A DNA stretch of 64,000 bases from Dechloromonas sp. (GCA_011391255.1 JAABQV010000007.1:1-64000), one strand, 5' to 3'; positions 54,977 through 64,000 are shown, numbered from the stretch's first letter. The notes: generated by a model from the letters alone, not told the origin. Numbers and translations: made by a program.

Positions 54977-56608
54977 ATGCGCATTACGCTGGTTCACCCG
55001 GCCGGTTTCAATTTTGTTCCCGGCCAACCGGATTTTTCTGTGCTCGCCAATCGCATGCCGCCGATTGGCATCATGCAACTGGCGTCGTGGCTGGAAAAGT
55101 TCGGCCACAGCGTTGCTTTACATGACTGTCTCGGCCCTTATGCGCCGCCGACAATTGCTGAAAACGCCGAGATCGTGCTCGCTACTGATCCGGAAATGGT
55201 CGGTTTCTCGGCAACCACCTCCGGGTTTATGGATGCTTTTGAGCTCGCTGCCTATATTCGCGCGCGCCGGCCGGAGATCAAGATTGTCTTTGGCAACGTC
55301 CACGTTTCCTCGCTAGGCGCGCCGATCCTCGAACAATTCCCGGAAATCGATCTGCTGGTGATCGGCGAAGGCGAGGGCGCCATGCTTGAACTTGCCAATG
55401 GCAAACCGCTCAAGGAAATCGGCAACCTGGTCTACCGCGATGAAGCTGGCAAGATCCACATCAATCCGCGCCGCGATCGCATTCTCGATCTCGACGAACT
55501 GCCTTTTCCGGCCTACGAAAAACTCGCCGGTTTCCCGCACGCTTACCACCTGCCGCTTTTCGCCTATGAAAAGCGCTACGGTGCGACGATGATTACCTCG
55601 CGCGGCTGCCCCTACACCTGCTCCTTCTGCGATCGCACGGTGTTCGAGCGTCTCTACAAGACCAACTCGGCGCAATACACCTACGACCACATGAAGTACC
55701 TGCGCGACAAGTTCGGCGTCTATCACATCAACATGTACGACGACTTGTTCACCGCCAAGAAGCAGCGCGTCTTTGACTTGTGCGAGTTGCTGATCAAGGA
55801 ACCGCTCGGCATTCAGTGGAATTGCGCGATCCGCACCGGCCAGACGTCCGATGAAATGTTGGCCAAGCTCAAGGCGGCCGGGGTGCTGATGGTTTCGATG
55901 GGTGTCGAGTCGGCTGATCCGGCGATGATGGAACGCCACAAGGCTGGCGTCACGCTGGAAGCAGTGCGCGAGACAGTGCGCCAGATTCACGCCGCCGGGA
56001 TGCGCGCCAAGGGTTTGTTCATCTTCGGCATGCCCGGCGAAACACCGGAAACGGTCAAAACGAGCAGCGATTTCATTCTCTCGCTCGAACTCGACGAGAT
56101 GAACATGACCAAGTTCAGCCCGCTGCACGGCGCGCCGATCTGGGAGGAATGCGCCAGCGGGGTTGGCGGCGAGATGATCGAAGACTGGCGGCTGATGAAT
56201 TGCCTGAATTTCGTTTATCTGCCTGAAGGCTTTTCCTCGCGCGAGGAAATGGACGCGCTTTACAACTGGCACGTCAAACGCTTTTACGACAGCAAGGGCT
56301 ATCGCCGGCGTTTTGCCAAACGCCTGTGGGCGCACCGCTGGAGCTTGTGGCATGTGCTCAAGCATTTGCCGGAAACCATCGCCGCCGCGCGTTATTTCAG
56401 CGCCAACAAGGCGCAACTTGAGAAGGCCAAGCGCGAATTCAAACTGCATCCGCGCCAGCCGGTTGGTCTCAAACCTTATCTCAGCCCGGATCTGCAGGTG
56501 GATAATGTGGTTGCCATGTCACCGGTCAAACTGACGCGGCGTGAGGCGATTAAGGTGGTTGAGGCAAAAAGCTGCAGCACCTCGCCGGATTTGCAGCCGG
56601 CGCTATAA
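54977..56608 (+). CDS. radical SAM protein with N-terminal B12-binding-like domain
   Basis: CxxxCxxC motif SRGCPYTCSFCDRTVF; Rossmann-like N-terminal domain PPIGIMQLASWLEKFGHSV; HpnJ/BchE-like layout. Confidence 0.9.
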   Translation: MRITLVHPAGFNFVPGQPDFSVLANRMPPIGIMQLASWLEKFGHSVALHDCLGPYAPPTIAENAEIVLATDPEMVGFSATTSGFMDAFELAAYIRARRPEIKIVFGNVHVSSLGAPILEQFPEIDLLVIGEGEGAMLELANGKPLKEIGNLVYRDEAGKIHINPRRDRILDLDELPFPAYEKLAGFPHAYHLPLFAYEKRYGATMITSRGCPYTCSFCDRTVFERLYKTNSAQYTYDHMKYLRDKFGVYHINMYDDLFTAKKQRVFDLCELLIKEPLGIQWNCAIRTGQTSDEMLAKLKAAGVLMVSMGVESADPAMMERHKAGVTLEAVRETVRQIHAAGMRAKGLFIFGMPGETPETVKTSSDFILSLELDEMNMTKFSPLHGAPIWEECASGVGGEMIEDWRLMNCLNFVYLPEGFSSREEMDALYNWHVKRFYDSKGYRRRFAKRLWAHRWSLWHVLKHLPETIAAARYFSANKAQLEKAKREFKLHPRQPVGLKPYLSPDLQVDNVVAMSPVKLTRREAIKVVEAKSCSTSPDLQPAL

Positions 56609-56633
56609 TTCCATGCTCACGTCAGGGATAAGT

Positions 56634-57359
56634 ATGAGAAACATGCGAATTTTTGGCCCTTTTGGGCTGTTGACCGCAACACTTCTGGTTTTGACGCTCA
56701 ATGCTTGTGGTAGCGGCAATGCGGCGATCAAGGCCGCCGAGGAAAAGGAAGCGGCGACGCTGGCTGCGACCGGTGGCCGCGTTTCTTCGGCGCAGGGGCT
56801 ACGCCTTGGATACGCCTGTTGCAATCTGCGTTACGTCGGTGACTGGATCAGCGACATGGGCTCCGGCGAGTTGCCGTTTATCCCGCTGGGTACGCAGGTT
56901 ATGGTGCGAGAGCTTGAGACTAATCGCGCCAATATCGAGGTGGATGGAAAGCCGTACCGCCTCGGACATGATTACGGCCGGGCGCAAGAAAAGACGGCGG
57001 AGTGGGTCGATAAGCTGATTGTTCTCGATAATCCGGCGGCCGCATTGGCCAAATATCCGGCGAGTATGCGCAGCACTATCGAAGCCGGCAAAATGGCAAA
57101 GGGGATGACCAAAGAGCAACTCATCATGGCCATGGGTTATCCCGCAACCAGCGATACCCCCAAGCTGGAGGCCGCAACCTGGAAATATTACTGGGAGCGT
57201 TACCCGATCATTGTGCATTGGAGCGGTGGGCGCGTCAGCAAGATCGAGGGCAATCCGGCTATCGTCGCCAAGGCGCAGATGGCGTCGGTGGCAACAGCCA
57301 ATGTGAAATCGAGCACGACAGGAGGCAAGGGTGGAAAATCAGGCACAAGCAATAAATAA
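56634..57359 (+). CDS. lipoprotein of unknown function
   Basis: start ATG 56634 with lipobox-like LTLNACGSG; later KGMTKEQLIMAMGYPATSDTPKLEAATWKYYW resembles BamE/SmpA-like fold segment. Confidence 0.75.
   Translation: MRNMRIFGPFGLLTATLLVLTLNACGSGNAAIKAAEEKEAATLAATGGRVSSAQGLRLGYACCNLRYVGDWISDMGSGELPFIPLGTQVMVRELETNRANIEVDGKPYRLGHDYGRAQEKTAEWVDKLIVLDNPAAALAKYPASMRSTIEAGKMAKGMTKEQLIMAMGYPATSDTPKLEAATWKYYWERYPIIVHWSGGRVSKIEGNPAIVAKAQMASVATANVKSSTTGGKGGKSGTSNK
56669..56680 (+). repeat. dispersed 12-mer, copy 7
   Basis: GTTGACCGCAAC in the lipoprotein signal sequence (LLTATL frame). Confidence 0.9.
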
Positions 57360-58668
57360 GGCGAGCTGTGACGTTCTGGTCATTGGTGGTGGCCCGGCCG
57401 GAACGACGGTCGCCCCCTTGCTGGCCGAAATGGGTCACAAGGTGGTGCTGCTGGAAAAGGCGCACCATCCGCGTTTTCACGTTGGCGAATCACTATTGCC
57501 AGCCAATTTGCCGCTCTTCGAGCGCCTAGGCGTGGCGGCTGAGGTCAAGGCCATCGGGATGGAAAAATGGGGTGCCGAATTTGTTTCGCCACACCATGAA
57601 ATGTCGCAGACCTTCCAGTTCGGTGAAGCCTGGAATAAATCCATGCCGCACGCTTATCAGGTCAAGCGCGCTGATTTCGATACCATTTTGATCCGCAATG
57701 CTGCCAAAAAGGGTGTTGAAGTTCACGAGGGTTGCAAGGCCAAGGCAGTCGAGTTTTTGCCCGAAAACGCCGGCGCTGTAATACGCGCTGAAAACGACGA
57801 TGGCAGCCAGACCGAATGGACGGCGCGTTTTGTCGTTGATGCTTCCGGGCGCGATACCTTCCTCGCCAACCGCTTCCAGATCAAGCACCGCAATCCGAAG
57901 CACAACAGCTCGGCGATTTACGGGCATTTCTCGGGTGCCAGGCGGCACGAAGGGCAGGCCGAGGGCAACATCACCATTTTCTGGTTCGAGCATGGCTGGT
58001 TCTGGTTTATCCCGATGATGGACGGTATCACCAGCATTGGCATGGTGACCTGGCCGTATTTCATGAAGACCAGGGGCGAACGCAGCATTGAGCAGTTCAT
58101 GCGTGACGGCATGGCGATGTGTCCGAAACTCACCGAGCGGATGAGCGATGCGGTGCTGGTCAATGAAATCGAGGCGACCGGTAACTTCTCCTACGTTTCC
58201 GAGCGCAATCACGGTGCCAATTACATGCTGCTCGGTGATGCCTACGCCTTTATCGACCCGGTGTTTTCATCCGGGGTGATGTTGGCAATGAATAGCGGCG
58301 TGATTGCCGCCGAGGCGATTGATACCTGCCTGAAAAGGCCGGCCGAGGCGCCGGCGGCGCTCAAGCGTTTCGATGCCCTGATGAAGCACGGACCGAAGGA
58401 ATTTTCCTGGTTCATCTATCGCGTGACCAACCCGATCATGCGCAATTTCTTCATGAACCCGAAGAATATTTTCCGCGTCAAGGAAGGCTTACTGTCGATG
58501 CTGGCCGGCGATATTTTCGGCAAAACACCGATCTGGCGCTCGATTCTGATGTTCAAGACACTCTATTACCTGGCCAATATTTTTCAGCCCCGGCGCGCTT
58601 ACAAGGGTTGGAAACAGCGCCAATTCAACATCCGCCGGGTCGATGACACGGCAATGAACTCAATTTAG
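57331..58668 (+). CDS. FAD-dependent oxidoreductase, flavin-dependent halogenase family
   Basis: GTG start; VLVIGGGPAGTTVAPLLAE FAD motif; exact WxWxIP motif WFWFIP encoded at 57997-58014; LLGDAYAFIDPVFSSGV. Confidence 0.87.
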   Translation: MENQAQAINKASCDVLVIGGGPAGTTVAPLLAEMGHKVVLLEKAHHPRFHVGESLLPANLPLFERLGVAAEVKAIGMEKWGAEFVSPHHEMSQTFQFGEAWNKSMPHAYQVKRADFDTILIRNAAKKGVEVHEGCKAKAVEFLPENAGAVIRAENDDGSQTEWTARFVVDASGRDTFLANRFQIKHRNPKHNSSAIYGHFSGARRHEGQAEGNITIFWFEHGWFWFIPMMDGITSIGMVTWPYFMKTRGERSIEQFMRDGMAMCPKLTERMSDAVLVNEIEATGNFSYVSERNHGANYMLLGDAYAFIDPVFSSGVMLAMNSGVIAAEAIDTCLKRPAEAPAALKRFDALMKHGPKEFSWFIYRVTNPIMRNFFMNPKNIFRVKEGLLSMLAGDIFGKTPIWRSILMFKTLYYLANIFQPRRAYKGWKQRQFNIRRVDDTAMNSI

Positions 58669-59684
58669 TGAATCTGACCTTATTAACCGCTGAAAAAATC
58701 GATCTGCAGCACCTTTTGGCCGGTGCGGCAGGCTGCGTGCTGGGTGCCAGCCGGATTGGTTTGCCGCTCGCCGATAGCGAAGCCGGCTGGCCGGTACAGT
58801 CGATCTCGGCGCCGCTGTTGGGCAAGAGCGATAGTTGCCTGCAGGAGATCTGGCGTCTTGATGCGCTTTGTCAGTCCGGCACTTTCGAGGAAATCAATTA
58901 CCGTCGCGCCGGCCCGCTGTTATTTGGTGTCATCGAGCTCGACGAGGCGGGCTTTGGCGATGCCGCCGTGCCGCTGCAGGCGGCGACCGAAGCGGCGTAC
59001 CGGCAGATTTTTCGCTTGCTCGACCGCGAAGGCGTGCCGCATTTGTGGCGCACCTGGAACTATCTCGCCGGGATCAATCGTGAGAGCCACGGTCTGGAGC
59101 GTTACCGCCAATTCAATATTGGCCGTCAGGAGGCTTTCATTGCCTGTCAGCGCATGGCAACCGGCAATGTGCCGGCGGCTTGTGCCATCGGCCTGGCCGG
59201 CGGGCCGCTCAGCATTGCCTTCATGGCCGGTGCGCAGGCTGCGGTAGCGGTTGAGAATCCACGCCAGATCAGCGCCTACAACTATCCGGCGGCATACGGC
59301 CCGCGCAGCCCGACCTTTTCACGGGCGGCGCTGGTTTATCTGCCGGGCCAGGAAATTTTCTTCATTTCCGGTACGGCCAGCATCGTTGGTCATCAGACCG
59401 TCTGCCCTGGCGATGCCGCAGGCCAGGCGCGTGAAAGTCTGGCCAATGTGGCGGCGGTGCTGGAAGCCGCCAATAAACTGAGCCGTGGTTCAGCCTATCA
59501 TCTGGAAAAGCTTTCCTATCGTGTCTATATCCGCCATGCAGCCGACTATCCGGCGATCCGCGAAGTACTGCTCGCGCGTCTCGGCGCTGCCGCCGATGTA
59601 GTTTATCTTCAGGCCGATATTTGCCGGGCGGATTTGCTGGTCGAAATTGAAGCCATGGCTTCACAGCCTTTAGGGAGTTGTTGA
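58668..59684 (+). CDS. chorismatase, FkbO/Hyg5/XanB2-like
   Basis: 338 aa; WRTWNYLAGIN...LERYRQFNIGRQEAF, VENPRQISAYNYPAAYGPRSPTFSRA signature recalled for this family. Confidence 0.85.
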   Translation: MNLTLLTAEKIDLQHLLAGAAGCVLGASRIGLPLADSEAGWPVQSISAPLLGKSDSCLQEIWRLDALCQSGTFEEINYRRAGPLLFGVIELDEAGFGDAAVPLQAATEAAYRQIFRLLDREGVPHLWRTWNYLAGINRESHGLERYRQFNIGRQEAFIACQRMATGNVPAACAIGLAGGPLSIAFMAGAQAAVAVENPRQISAYNYPAAYGPRSPTFSRAALVYLPGQEIFFISGTASIVGHQTVCPGDAAGQARESLANVAAVLEAANKLSRGSAYHLEKLSYRVYIRHAADYPAIREVLLARLGAAADVVYLQADICRADLLVEIEAMASQPLGSC

Positions 59685-60520
59685 TGTTTCGAATATTCAA
59701 ATCCTGTTTAATTGGCGCGCTGGCACTGGTTGCCGGCCTGTCGCAGGCGGATCAGGAAAAGCCCTTATGGGAAGTCGGTATCGGCGTCGCAGCGCTGAGT
59801 TTTCCGGCCTACCGTGGTTCCGATCAGACCACCAACTTCGCTGTGCCGGTGCCATTGTTCAGCTATCACGGCGATTTCTTCAAGGCTGACCGGCACGGGA
59901 TTCGCGGCAGTCTTTTCGACTCCGACCGGCTCGATCTGACCCTCAGTCTGGCCATTTCCCCGCCGGCCAGCAGCGACGACGTCAAGGCGCGCAAGGGCAT
60001 GTACGATCTTGAGGGCACTTTTGAATTCGGCCCGCAGATGGATGTCACCTTCTGGCGCTCCGAGAACCGCGCGCGCTTTTTCAAGCTGCTGATGCCGCTG
60101 CGCGCGGCCTTCACCGTCGATGGGCCGCCCAAGGACATTGGCTGGGTTTTTCATCCCAAGTTGAATGTCGATATTACCGACTTGCCCGGCCTGCCCGGCT
60201 GGAACCTTGGCCTGCTCGCCGGCCCGGTGTTCGGCAACGAGCGCCAGAATTCCTACTATTACAGCGTCGCGCCGCAGTACGTGACAGTGGATCGTCCGGC
60301 TTATCAGGCGAGCAGTGGTTACGCCGGGATGCAATACACCATGGGTTTCTCCAAGCGCTTCCCGAAATTCTGGGTCGGCACTTTCCTGCGTTACGACAAC
60401 CTCTCCGGTGCCGTCTTTGAAGACAGCCCGCTGGTCAAGCAGAAGGATTATTTCGCCGGCGGCGTTGCTGTTACCTGGGTGCTTGGCGAATCTTCGACCC
60501 GCGTGATGGTGAATGACTGA
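59684..60520 (+). CDS. MipA/OmpV family outer-membrane protein
   Basis: signal peptide; WEVGIGVAALSFPAYRGSDQ...YAGMQYTMGFSKRFPKFWVGTFLRYDNLSGAVFEDSPLV. Confidence 0.9.
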   Translation: MFRIFKSCLIGALALVAGLSQADQEKPLWEVGIGVAALSFPAYRGSDQTTNFAVPVPLFSYHGDFFKADRHGIRGSLFDSDRLDLTLSLAISPPASSDDVKARKGMYDLEGTFEFGPQMDVTFWRSENRARFFKLLMPLRAAFTVDGPPKDIGWVFHPKLNVDITDLPGLPGWNLGLLAGPVFGNERQNSYYYSVAPQYVTVDRPAYQASSGYAGMQYTMGFSKRFPKFWVGTFLRYDNLSGAVFEDSPLVKQKDYFAGGVAVTWVLGESSTRVMVND

Positions 60521-61319
60521 TCTGCAGCGCCCGGGCGGAGTACTCCGGGCTGCTTACGAAACCTTCGCGATGGTTTTCGGCCTTGGCCTGCTGGCATTAA
60601 TTTGCCTGCTCTGGTTGCCCTTCGCGCTGGTTTTCTATCCGTTGCTGCCGCGCCGCTGGGGACAGCCGGTCGGCCGTTACTTCATCGCCTACGGCTTTCG
60701 TTTTTACCTGCGCTGCCTGGAGATTTTTTGCGCCTGTAAGTTCGATCTCAAGGCGCTGGATCAATTACGCAACCAAGGGCCGTTGATTCTTGCCGCCAAT
60801 CACCCGTCGCTGCTCGATGCCGGGTTGATTACGTCGCGTCTGCCGAATGCCGTCTGTGTGATGAAGGCTACGCTCATGGATAACCTGCTGTTTGGCGCAG
60901 CGGCGAGGCTGGCGCGCTACATTCGCAACAATGCGCCCCTCGAAGCCATCCTCGGTGCGCGTGAAGAATTACGCAGTGGTGCGCACCTGGTGATTTTCCC
61001 CGAGGGTACGCGCACTGATCAGTTCCCGTTGATTGCCCTCCAGAAGAGTACCGCCTTGATTGCCAATCGTTCGGGCGTTGCGGTGCAAACCTTGCTGATT
61101 GAGTTCAGCACGCCATATCTCGGCAAGCACTGGCCCTTGTTCCAGCGTCCGAGCCTGCCTTTGCAGTTCTCGATTCGTCTTGGCCGGCGCTTTGAGGCGC
61201 CGAAGGATGTCAGCGCCTTTACCGAAGAACTGGAAGCCTATTTCCGCGAACAATTAGGGGCAAAAATGCCGTTGACCGTAACCAGCGGGGATATCCCGCT
61301 GGCCGGCAGCGTCCGATGA
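60513..61319 (+). CDS. lysophospholipid acyltransferase-like (PlsC fold)
   Basis: N-terminal TM; LAANHPSLLDAGL (HxxxxD-like) and VIFPEGTRTD. Confidence 0.9.
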   Translation: MTDLQRPGGVLRAAYETFAMVFGLGLLALICLLWLPFALVFYPLLPRRWGQPVGRYFIAYGFRFYLRCLEIFCACKFDLKALDQLRNQGPLILAANHPSLLDAGLITSRLPNAVCVMKATLMDNLLFGAAARLARYIRNNAPLEAILGAREELRSGAHLVIFPEGTRTDQFPLIALQKSTALIANRSGVAVQTLLIEFSTPYLGKHWPLFQRPSLPLQFSIRLGRRFEAPKDVSAFTEELEAYFREQLGAKMPLTVTSGDIPLAGSVR

Positions 61320-62092
61320 CCGCCATGCCGGACGCCTCTAGCAGCCACCTCGTTCTGATTCCCAGCTACAATCCCGGCGCCAAAGTTGGTGAAACCGTGC
61401 GCGCTGCCCGCGCGCAGTGGACGCCGGTATGGGTGGTGGTCGACGGCAGCAACGATGGCAGCAGCGAGTTGTTGCGGGCAATGGCGGCGAACGATCCGGG
61501 TTTGCGGGTGATCGTCATTCCGGAAAACCGTGGCAAGGGTTCGGCTGTGCTCGCCGGCATCTCGCAAGCGGCTGCCGAGGGCTTCAGTCATGCGCTAACT
61601 ATGGATTCCGACGGCCAGCACCCGGCCGATTTAATCCCCGCTTTCATGGCCGCCTCGCAGGCCAAGCCGGCGGCGATGGTGCTCGGTAAACCGGTTTTTG
61701 ATGCCGATGCGCCCGCCTTGCGCGTCAATGGCCGCAAGGTCTCGAACGGCTGGGCCAATCTCGAAACGTTGTGGATGGGTATCGGTGATTCGCTCTACGG
61801 CTTTCGCGTCTATCCGATCCGGCCGCTGATCAAAATTATGCAGGCCAACCGTTTTATGCGGCGCTTTGATTTCGACCCGGAGGCGGTGGTTCGCCTCTGC
61901 TGGGCGGGCGTCAAACCGGTCAATCTTGATGCCCCGGTGCGCTACTTCCGAGCTGACGAGGGCGGTGTTTCACATTTTCGTTACCTGCGCGATAACACTT
62001 TGCTGACCTGGATGCACACCCGCCTGTTTTTGGGCTTCTTAATGCGTTTACCGGTGCTGATCTGGCGCCGTCTGAGTGATTCCTCTTCCTAA
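61316..62092 (+). CDS. glycosyltransferase family 2
   Basis: VLIPSYNPGAKVGETV, VVVDGSNDGSSELL, MDSDGQHPADL. Confidence 0.92.
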   Translation: MTAMPDASSSHLVLIPSYNPGAKVGETVRAARAQWTPVWVVVDGSNDGSSELLRAMAANDPGLRVIVIPENRGKGSAVLAGISQAAAEGFSHALTMDSDGQHPADLIPAFMAASQAKPAAMVLGKPVFDADAPALRVNGRKVSNGWANLETLWMGIGDSLYGFRVYPIRPLIKIMQANRFMRRFDFDPEAVVRLCWAGVKPVNLDAPVRYFRADEGGVSHFRYLRDNTLLTWMHTRLFLGFLMRLPVLIWRRLSDSSS

Positions 62093-62093
62093 T

Positions 62094-62852
62094 ATGCCTG
62101 ATACTAACTCGCCCAATGCGGCGTTAAAAGCCGACCCGCGCCTGCGCACCTATTTTGCCGACGAAGCCGAGCGCCGCGCCGTCACACAGGCGATGTTCAA
62201 CCAGGCCGCCGCCGGCTACGACCGGGCGGAAAACCTGACAGCGCTTGGCAGCGGTTCCTGGTATCGGCGCGATGTGCTGCGCCGCAACGGTTTGAAAGCC
62301 GGCATGACGATCCTTGATATCGCGGCGGGCACCGGCCTCGTCGCGGTCGAGGCACAAAGCCTGATCGGGCCGCAGGGACGGCTGCTGGCGCTTGATCCAT
62401 CGCCCGGCATGCTCGCCGAATTGGCGAGCAAGCTCAAGGTCGAGACCATTGAGGCATACGCCGAGGCGATTCCCTTGCCCGATGATCACGTCGATTTCAT
62501 TTCCATGGGCTACGCCTTGCGCCATGTTGGCGATATTGATCAGGCTTTTGCCGAGTATCTGCGCGTCCTGCGCCCTGGCGGGCGCGTTTGCATCATGGAA
62601 ATCAGCCGCCCGAAAAGTCGTATTGGTCAAAGCATGATGCGCTTCCATATTGGCGTCGTGGTTCCCTTTCTAGCCCGCCTGACCGGCAGCCTGGCTGACG
62701 TCAAACTGCTCTGGGAGTATTACGGTGACACCATCGATGCGGCAATTGAGCCGGCATTGATACTCGATGGCTTACGTCGTGCCGGCTTTGTCGATGTCGA
62801 GTGTTCAGTCAGCCTTGGTGTTTTCCGTGAATATCTCGGGCGCAAGCCTTGA
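62094..62852 (+). CDS. class I SAM-dependent methyltransferase, UbiE-like
   Basis: ILDIAAGTGLVAVEA, YALRHVGDIDQAFAEYLRVLRPGGRVCIMEISRP. Confidence 0.88.
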   Translation: MPDTNSPNAALKADPRLRTYFADEAERRAVTQAMFNQAAAGYDRAENLTALGSGSWYRRDVLRRNGLKAGMTILDIAAGTGLVAVEAQSLIGPQGRLLALDPSPGMLAELASKLKVETIEAYAEAIPLPDDHVDFISMGYALRHVGDIDQAFAEYLRVLRPGGRVCIMEISRPKSRIGQSMMRFHIGVVVPFLARLTGSLADVKLLWEYYGDTIDAAIEPALILDGLRRAGFVDVECSVSLGVFREYLGRKP

Positions 62853-62873
62853 AAAAATCGCCGGCTTTTCGCG

Positions 62874-62885
62874 GTTGACCGCAAC
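62874..62885 (+). repeat. dispersed 12-mer, copy 8 (intergenic)
   Basis: GTTGACCGCAAC immediately 5' of the RluA-family ATG at 62886. Confidence 0.9.
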
Positions 62886-63509
62886 ATGCCGACTTTCGAG
62901 CTGATTTACGCTGACGACAGCCTGATTGTCGTCAATAAGCCCTCCGGGATGCTCTCGGTGCCCGGTCGCGGGCCGGACAAGCAGGATTGCCTGATTCACC
63001 GCGTCCAGGCCGACTATCCTGACGCGCTCAGTGTCCATCGTCTCGACATGTCGACCTCCGGCCTGCTGCTGGTGGCGCGCGGGGCGAGCATGCATCGCGA
63101 ACTTTCCCGCCTCTTTGAGCAACGCAAAGTCAGTAAACGCTACATCGCCGTTGTGGCTGGCCAACTCAAGGAAGCCTCCGGCGAAATCAATCTGCCCCTG
63201 ATTTGCGACTGGCCGAACCGGCCGCGGCAAAAGGTCGATTTCGAGATAGGCAAAGCTTCGCAAACCCGTTATCGCCTGCTCAGTTACGACGCCCAATGCG
63301 ATTGCAGCCGGGTCGAGCTGGAGCCGATTACCGGCCGCTCGCACCAGTTGCGCGTGCATCTCGCCGAGCTTGGCCACCCGATTTTGGGCGACGAGCTTTA
63401 CGGCTCCGAGGAAAGTGCCCCGCGCTTGCTGCTGCACGCCACGCAGCTCAGCTTCCCGCTACCGGGCAGCGATGAAATCAGGTCGTTCGAGTCATTCCCG
63501 GACTTCTGA
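62886..63509 (+). CDS. RluA-family pseudouridine synthase
   Basis: VVNKPSGMLSVPG, VHRLDMSTSGLLLVAR, PITGRSHQLRVHLAELGHPILGDELYG. Confidence 0.93.
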   Translation: MPTFELIYADDSLIVVNKPSGMLSVPGRGPDKQDCLIHRVQADYPDALSVHRLDMSTSGLLLVARGASMHRELSRLFEQRKVSKRYIAVVAGQLKEASGEINLPLICDWPNRPRQKVDFEIGKASQTRYRLLSYDAQCDCSRVELEPITGRSHQLRVHLAELGHPILGDELYGSEESAPRLLLHATQLSFPLPGSDEIRSFESFPDF

Positions 63510-63809
63510 GCGGCGAGAAACCATTCCTGTGGCGCCCTGTTGCGTTTATTGCCCAAAAGCCACCAGCGAGCCCATAAAAGCCAGTCAGGTTTCTTACCCT
63601 AAGGACAGCTATGCAGCGTTAAGAGACGCTCAGGTCTGGGAACCATTAGGCAAATCTCGGCCACAACCAGCCGGTCACCTTCTCTCGACAACGGCCACTC
63701 GAGCGGCAGCACCACTCCGAAACCTGCCGGATGGTCTCTCGGCCTGAGCGGCCATTCGGGTATCTCAGGCCAGATGGCTGCAATCCAAGAGTGCTTACCA
63801 GCCAAAGGC

Positions 63810-64000
63810 TCAAATCTCGCTCGTGCAGCACGAGCGTTGATACGCCGCTTCCTTACGAATAGCCAACTCGTCTTGAAACGCCTGATTGTCAGGAAATTCA
63901 CGAACGTAATGGCGAAGTGAGCCAAATTTCCCTTTGCACTGAGCTACAAGCGGTATTTTCGGACTCCCGATCTGCTGGAAATATTCCGCCTGGCCTTCAA
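63810..64000 (-). CDS. C-terminal part of an unidentified protein running off the right edge
   Basis: Reverse frame open from window end to TGA at 63812-63810: ...EGQAEYFQQIGSPKIPLVAQCKGKFGSLRHYVREFPDNQAFQDELAIRKEAAYQRSCCTSEI*. Confidence 0.4.
   Translation of the reverse strand, partial: EGQAEYFQQIGSPKIPLVAQCKGKFGSLRHYVREFPDNQAFQDELAIRKEAAYQRSCCTSEI

Noticed and set aside
63599-63925. 108-aa reverse ORF MAHFAITFVNFLTIRRF...
   Set aside because: Low-complexity Arg/Pro-rich translation, no motif, and it conflicts with another reverse frame that runs off the window.

Overview
This is an oriC-proximal chromosomal segment of a betaproteobacterium. Gene content and synteny look Rhodocyclaceae-like (Dechloromonas/Azonexus type), but that taxonomic guess is inference. 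The core is gyrB-dnaN-dnaA // rpmH-rnpA-yidD-yidC-mnmE, with a DnaA-box-rich dnaA/dnaN spacer and four parS-like palindromes on the dnaN/gyrB side. Most of the rest is housekeeping: dsbD, cutA, murB, amidase, priA, hemE, trkAH, ntrYX, rsmB, speD, fmt, def, dprA, topB, oxyR, rsuA, ABC-F, gshAB and apbE. Two blocks resemble parts of an aryl-polyene/xanthomonadin-type pigment pathway and lie on opposite sides of the origin. The left block (1-3492, minus) has ACP, KS, ACP, COG4648 and an AMP-ligase. The right block (about 54977-62852, plus) has a radical SAM protein, lipoprotein, flavin-dependent halogenase-like protein, XanB2-like chorismatase, MipA/OmpV, acyltransferase, GT2 and methyltransferase. 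The strongest unexplained signal is a dispersed 12-mer, GTTGACCGCAAC/GTTGCGGTCAAC. I found 8 exact copies and about 11 one-mismatch copies by eye, where about 0.008 exact copies are expected by chance. The copies fall in both orientations, in different reading frames and in unrelated genes. No CRISPR array, intact transposon, rRNA or tRNA was recognised.
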